DNA from: Oscillospiraceae bacterium
GTDB lineage: Bacteria > Bacillota > Clostridia > Oscillospirales > Ruminococcaceae
Length of the DNA stretch: 34,468 bases
Direction of reading: 5' to 3'
Assembly: GCA_017848115.1 (NCBI GenBank)
Contig: JAGAKZ010000080.1
Span: 1-34,468 of the forward strand
The notes under the pieces are model-generated. The model ran no database searches, was not told the origin of the DNA, and saw only the letters and a list, made by a program, of their open reading frames with translations. Below, one piece after another: positions 31,656 through 34,468 of this stretch (position 1 is the stretch's first letter; each line of letters begins with the position of its first letter). Made by a program: the position numbers and the translations under genes.

Positions 31656-32727
31656 TCGTATATCAATATCCATATTCGGAGAATCACACGGAGCAGCTAT
31701 AGGCGTTGTTATTGACAATCTGCCTGCAGGCGAATATATCAGACTTGACGAAGTAAAAGAATTTCTCTCAAGACGTGCTCCGAAAAAAAATAAAACCTCA
31801 ACACCACGTTCCGAAAAAGATATGCCACAGATAATGTCCGGTCTTTATAACAACAGAACTACCGGAACTCCACTGTGTGCTTTTATTCAAAATACAGATC
31901 AGCATTCAAACGACTACAACAACGTTCAGACACTTGCAAGACCAGGACATGCGGACTATACAGGTGCAAAACGCTATCAGGGATTTAACGATGTAAGAGG
32001 CGGCGGTCATTTTTCGGGAAGACTCACAGCACCTCTTGTATTTGCAGGAGCGATCTGTGCTCAGATTCTCGAAAGAAGAGGAATATATACCGGTGCTCAT
32101 ATTGCTTCGATTCACGGAATAAAAGACAAAGAATTCAATCATACATTTGTTTCACGTGATGATATTCTTAAAATAAGAAAAAAAGAGTTCCCCGTAATAG
32201 ACGACAAAGCCGGCGAAAAAATGATAAGCGATGTTGAAAAAGCTCACAATGCTCTTGATTCACTCGGCGGAATCATTGAATGTGCTTGTGTAAACATCCC
32301 TGCCGGAATAGGCTCGCCTATGTTTGAGGGACTTGAAAACACTATATCTCAACTTGTTTTCGGAATCCCCGCTGTCAAAGGAATCGAGTTCGGTGCAGGT
32401 TTCAAGGTTGCCGATATGCTCGGAAGTCAGAACAATGATGAGTTTTATGTAGACGACCATGGTCACGTTCTCACCAGAACAAATAATCATGGTGGTATTC
32501 TCGGCGGTATCTCATCAGGAATGCCGCTTGTTTTCAGAGTAGCGATAAAACCTACACCTTCCATATCACAGCCACAAAAAACAATTGACTATTCACAGCT
32601 TAAAAATGATACTATCATCATCAAAGGAAGACACGATCCATGCATAGTTCCACGTGCTGTTCCATGTGTGGAAGCTGCAACAAATATAGCTGTATTAAAT
32701 CATATGCTTGATTATCCTAATTTCTGA
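31636..32727 (+). CDS. aroC: Chorismate synthase
   Basis: Last common step of aromatic biosynthesis; needs reduced FMN. The 363-residue product starts ASFWNNRISISIFGESHGAA and holds HADYTGAKRYQGFNDVRGGG, HFSGRLTAPLVFAGAI, GGILGGISSGMPLVF and VAIKPTPSI. All three family signature regions are visible. GGAGG is 11 bases before ATG 31636, inside the aroA tail. The 20-base overlap implies coupled translation. The next gene starts 40 bases downstream. Confidence 0.96.
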   Translation: MASFWNNRISISIFGESHGAAIGVVIDNLPAGEYIRLDEVKEFLSRRAPKKNKTSTPRSEKDMPQIMSGLYNNRTTGTPLCAFIQNTDQHSNDYNNVQTLARPGHADYTGAKRYQGFNDVRGGGHFSGRLTAPLVFAGAICAQILERRGIYTGAHIASIHGIKDKEFNHTFVSRDDILKIRKKEFPVIDDKAGEKMISDVEKAHNALDSLGGIIECACVNIPAGIGSPMFEGLENTISQLVFGIPAVKGIEFGAGFKVADMLGSQNNDEFYVDDHGHVLTRTNNHGGILGGISSGMPLVFRVAIKPTPSISQPQKTIDYSQLKNDTIIIKGRHDPCIVPRAVPCVEAATNIAVLNHMLDYPNF

Positions 32728-32767
32728 TTTTTCATGCAGCATCTCATTTTTGAAAGGAGGTTTTTTC

Positions 32768-33328
32768 GTGAACTATCAGCCCAGTGATACTAACTCCGTA
32801 AAACTGCTTATCTGCTATCTGCTGTACAATCTGAAAATGCAGATAACTCCGGAAGAACTTTATGATATTGCAGTTGACTCCGGAACAATAAACTATTTTC
32901 ACTACAATGAAGCAGTCGATGAACTTCTTGTAAATGACACTATACTCTCAGATATAGACACAAACGGAAAAGTCGTATTTTCTCTTTCACAAAAAGGAAT
33001 AACTTATGTAAAGAACTTTTCTACATACGTACAACGTTCTTTCAGAGACAGACTTATGCACTCGGCAATACAGTACAAAGCCAGAAAAATGAAAAATGCA
33101 AGTTTATCTACTGATTATGAAGAACTTGAAAACGGATGTAATCTTATCTGCAAAATATCAGACGACAAAAAAGTACTTGTTGATATGAAACTGTTTACTG
33201 ATTCACGAATACAAGCAGAACTGATTTCTGATAAAATAAGTACAAATCCTGCTGACTTCTATTCGGAATTTATAAATTTTATTCTCTCAGAAAAACCTTC
33301 TTTTGATGAAGAAGATGATGATAACTGA
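32768..33328 (+). CDS. DUF4364 family protein, probable winged-helix regulator
   Basis: A 186-residue cytosolic protein. Residues about 1-90 resemble a winged helix: SVKLLICYLLYNLKMQITPE, ELYDIAVDSGTINYFHYNEA, DELLVNDTI and VVFSLSQKGITYVKNF. The remainder (about 95-186) is a second mixed domain ending in an acidic tail (PSFDEEDDDN). The DUF4364 call rests on this layout. Start is GTG 32768, seven bases after GAAAGGAGG; an upstream ATG at 32708 would overlap aroC and add residues unlike the family. It follows aroC by 40 bases and is closed by a strong terminator, so it is probably cotranscribed with the aro genes. DNA targets unknown. Confidence 0.82.
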   Translation: MNYQPSDTNSVKLLICYLLYNLKMQITPEELYDIAVDSGTINYFHYNEAVDELLVNDTILSDIDTNGKVVFSLSQKGITYVKNFSTYVQRSFRDRLMHSAIQYKARKMKNASLSTDYEELENGCNLICKISDDKKVLVDMKLFTDSRIQAELISDKISTNPADFYSEFINFILSEKPSFDEEDDDN

Positions 33329-33335
33329 TAATATC

Positions 33336-33378
33336 AAAAAATTCACTCTGTAAAATCAATACAGAGTGAATTTTTTTT
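33336..33378 (+). terminator. Terminator of the aro-DUF4364 operon
   Basis: ATTCACTCTGTA (33341-33352) and TACAGAGTGAAT (33360-33371) form a 12-pair stem with loop AAATCAA, extended by A/T pairs and followed by eight T. Confidence 0.93.
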
Positions 33379-33406
33379 AGTGTTATTTTATTATAATAAA
33401 ATCAAT

Positions 33407-33443
33407 AAAAGACGGAACAGCTTAAACGCCGTTCCGTCTTTTT
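33407..33443 (-). terminator. Terminator of the scaffoldin-like gene
   Basis: AAAAGACGGAAC (33407-33418) and GTTCCGTCTTTT (33431-33442) form a 12-pair stem with a 12-base loop. On the minus strand it is followed by a T-rich run, about 40 bases past the scaffoldin-like stop. The plus strand also ends in T, so it may act both ways. Confidence 0.85.
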
Positions 33444-33484
33444 GTTATCTGGTACTCAACTTCCCATAAAACTTATTTTAAAAA

Positions 33485-34468
33485 TTAGTCTTCAAGAAGG
33501 AGCTGTACAAGTCTTACCATATCAACTGCGTTGATCTTGCCATCCTTGTTAAGGTCACCGTTTGGAACTTCTTCCTTGCCAACAATAAGGAGTAAGTACT
33601 GCTTGAGTTTCATAAGATCCATAGCATTTACTACGCCATTGTTATCAACGTCACCGTAAACAGATTCAGGAGGTGTTACCGGCTTATCTGTTGTTGTAAC
33701 TGTTGTCACTGTTGTTACAGGTGCCTGTGTTGTTGTTGTTACATCTGTTACAGATGGCTGTCCTGTTGTTGTAACTGTTGTTACTGTTGTTACAGGTGCC
33801 TGTGTTGTTGTTGTAACTGTTGTTTCCGGTGGATCAACAGGTGTTGTAGTAGTTGTTTCACCGTCTACTACTGTGATAGTAGCAGCTACACCTTCGAACT
33901 TATCAGCAGGAAGTACAATCTGTCCGTCGCCTGTGTAGTAAGATACTTCAATATCTTCGAGCACGATCTTGTATGTGCCGGCAGGTGTGTTTTCCGGAAC
34001 TATAATGTCAATAATTGCAAATTCGCCATCCTTAGCTTCGATGTTATGTCCATCTACTGACAAGAACTGGATGAAGTTTGTGCTTTCAGAAATTGTCCAT
34101 GAACCATCGAAGTCCGCTGAATACGCCTTTTCACCATATCCGATTCCACCTTCGATAGAAAGTGAACCCTGGAATGCACTAAGACCAATATTGTTCTTAA
34201 TACTCAATATAGCTTCAACTGTCTCACCTGGCTTAGCAGTAATGTTATTAAATACAAACTGCATTGCATCTGTTTCAGGATCGCTTGGTGTTGTTGCTGA
34301 TGTTGTGCTTGACTGTGTCGGCTGTGGTGTTGTTACAGGAGCCTGTGTTGTTGTAGGTTCTGTATCTGATGGAGTTGTTACAACTGTAGTAGTTGTTGTT
34401 TCATCTGTCTTAGGATTTCCTACTGTGATAGTACCCTTAACTCCTGCAAGCTTGCTTGAATCATATAC
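33485..34468 (-). CDS. Scaffoldin-like cohesin/dockerin protein (3' part, gene runs off the right edge)
   Basis: The last 327 residues of a larger extracellular protein. From the edge inward: the end of a first cohesin-like domain (LAGVKGTITVGN), a Thr/Pro linker, a complete cohesin domain of about 135 residues (MQFVFNNITAKPGETVEAIL, IKNNIGLSAFQGSLSIE, DGEFAIIDIIVPENTPAGTY, FEGVAATITVVDG), a Thr/Val linker with a 25-residue repeat, and a C-terminal dockerin. The dockerin has two calcium loops, DVDNNGVVNAMD and DLNKDGKINAVD, each followed by a helix (LMKLKQYLL; MVRLVQLLL). Cohesin plus dockerin on one chain is a scaffoldin arrangement: it can both bind dockerin-bearing enzymes and dock to another cohesin. 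The frame is open to the window end; the internal ATG at 34264 lies inside the chain and is not the start. The preceding domain end strongly suggests at least two cohesins. Confidence 0.85.
   Translation of the reverse strand, partial: VYDSSKLAGVKGTITVGNPKTDETTTTTVVTTPSDTEPTTTQAPVTTPQPTQSSTTSATTPSDPETDAMQFVFNNITAKPGETVEAILSIKNNIGLSAFQGSLSIEGGIGYGEKAYSADFDGSWTISESTNFIQFLSVDGHNIEAKDGEFAIIDIIVPENTPAGTYKIVLEDIEVSYYTGDGQIVLPADKFEGVAATITVVDGETTTTTPVDPPETTVTTTTQAPVTTVTTVTTTGQPSVTDVTTTTQAPVTTVTTVTTTDKPVTPPESVYGDVDNNGVVNAMDLMKLKQYLLLIVGKEEVPNGDLNKDGKINAVDMVRLVQLLLED
33688..33815 (-). repeat. 75-base tandem repeat in the Thr-rich linker
   Basis: The stretch from 33688 to about 33740 recurs at 33763 to about 33815 (offset 75 bases, 25 codons) with very few changes. 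It encodes two copies of a TTTTQAPVTTVTTVTTT unit in the linker between cohesin and dockerin. Whole-codon spacing keeps the frame; the length may vary between strains. Confidence 0.75.

Noticed and set aside
33485-34264. Cohesin/dockerin gene starting at ATG 34264
   Set aside because: The frame is open without a stop to 34468 and the upstream residues encode a linker and another cohesin end, so this Met is internal.
1-34468. CRISPR arrays, tRNA or rRNA genes, insertion sequences
   Set aside because: No regularly spaced repeats, cloverleaf-like stretches, rRNA segments or transposase frames were recognised on either strand by eye.

Overview
The window is chromosomal DNA of an AT-rich, low-GC Gram-positive anaerobe. 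The best guess is a Ruminococcus-type member of the Oscillospiraceae. Three things point there: a Firmicutes housekeeping cluster in the Bacillus/Clostridium order (yicC-remA-gmk-rpoZ-priA-def-fmt-rsmB-rlmN-prpC-prkC-rsgA-spoVM), sporulation genes (spoIIR, spoVM, a SpoIVFB-like protease), and a cohesin/dockerin protein with Thr-rich linkers at the right edge, the hallmark of ruminococcal cellulosome-type systems. Genus is inference; the phylum-level call is firm.

Left edge (1-2580) is accessory DNA. It holds the first 24 codons of a tet(W)-type ribosomal protection gene with its consensus promoter, leader peptide and attenuator; a small GC-richer gene (603-836); an AT-rich gene for a probable nuclease-type conflict effector (870-2192); and decayed frames behind it, including the stump of an ABC/SMC-type ATPase. 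This abuts spoIIR. Next come a small lipoprotein and a GGDEF protein on the plus strand. They converge on a two-gene minus-strand module of an AAA/ABC ATPase and a RloB TOPRIM protein, resembling AbiL/RloAB abortive-infection pairs, with its own promoter.

From 29128 down to 7553 about twenty-one genes lie on the minus strand, many overlapping by 1-8 bases. In order of transcription they cover: RNA and nucleotide functions (yicC, remA, gmk, rpoZ), replication restart (priA), N-formyl-Met handling (def, fmt), ribosome modification (rsmB, rlmN), Ser/Thr phospho-signalling (prpC and two PASTA kinases flanking rsgA), spoVM, a small membrane protein with a SpoIVFB-like protease, a radical-SAM/DUF2344 pair, an AlkD-like glycosylase, a nitroreductase, a DUF3048 lipoprotein and a papain-fold-like protein. 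spoVM (28 codons) is easily missed. It has its own candidate promoter and a terminator directly behind it.

At 29.2 kb two divergent consensus promoters separate this cluster from a plus-strand shikimate operon, aroB-aroA-aroC, ending in a DUF4364 winged-helix-type gene and a terminator. A convergent terminator follows, then the 3' part of a scaffoldin-like gene (partial cohesin, complete cohesin, dockerin) running off the right edge.

The most unusual points are the twin PASTA kinases around rsgA, the orphaned nuclease effector with a degraded ATPase stump, the AbiL/RloAB-like pair with direct repeats in its leader, the translationally coupled DUF3048/papain-fold pair, and the GGDEF reading frame that runs through its own terminator. 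No rRNA, tRNA, CRISPR array or insertion sequence was recognised.
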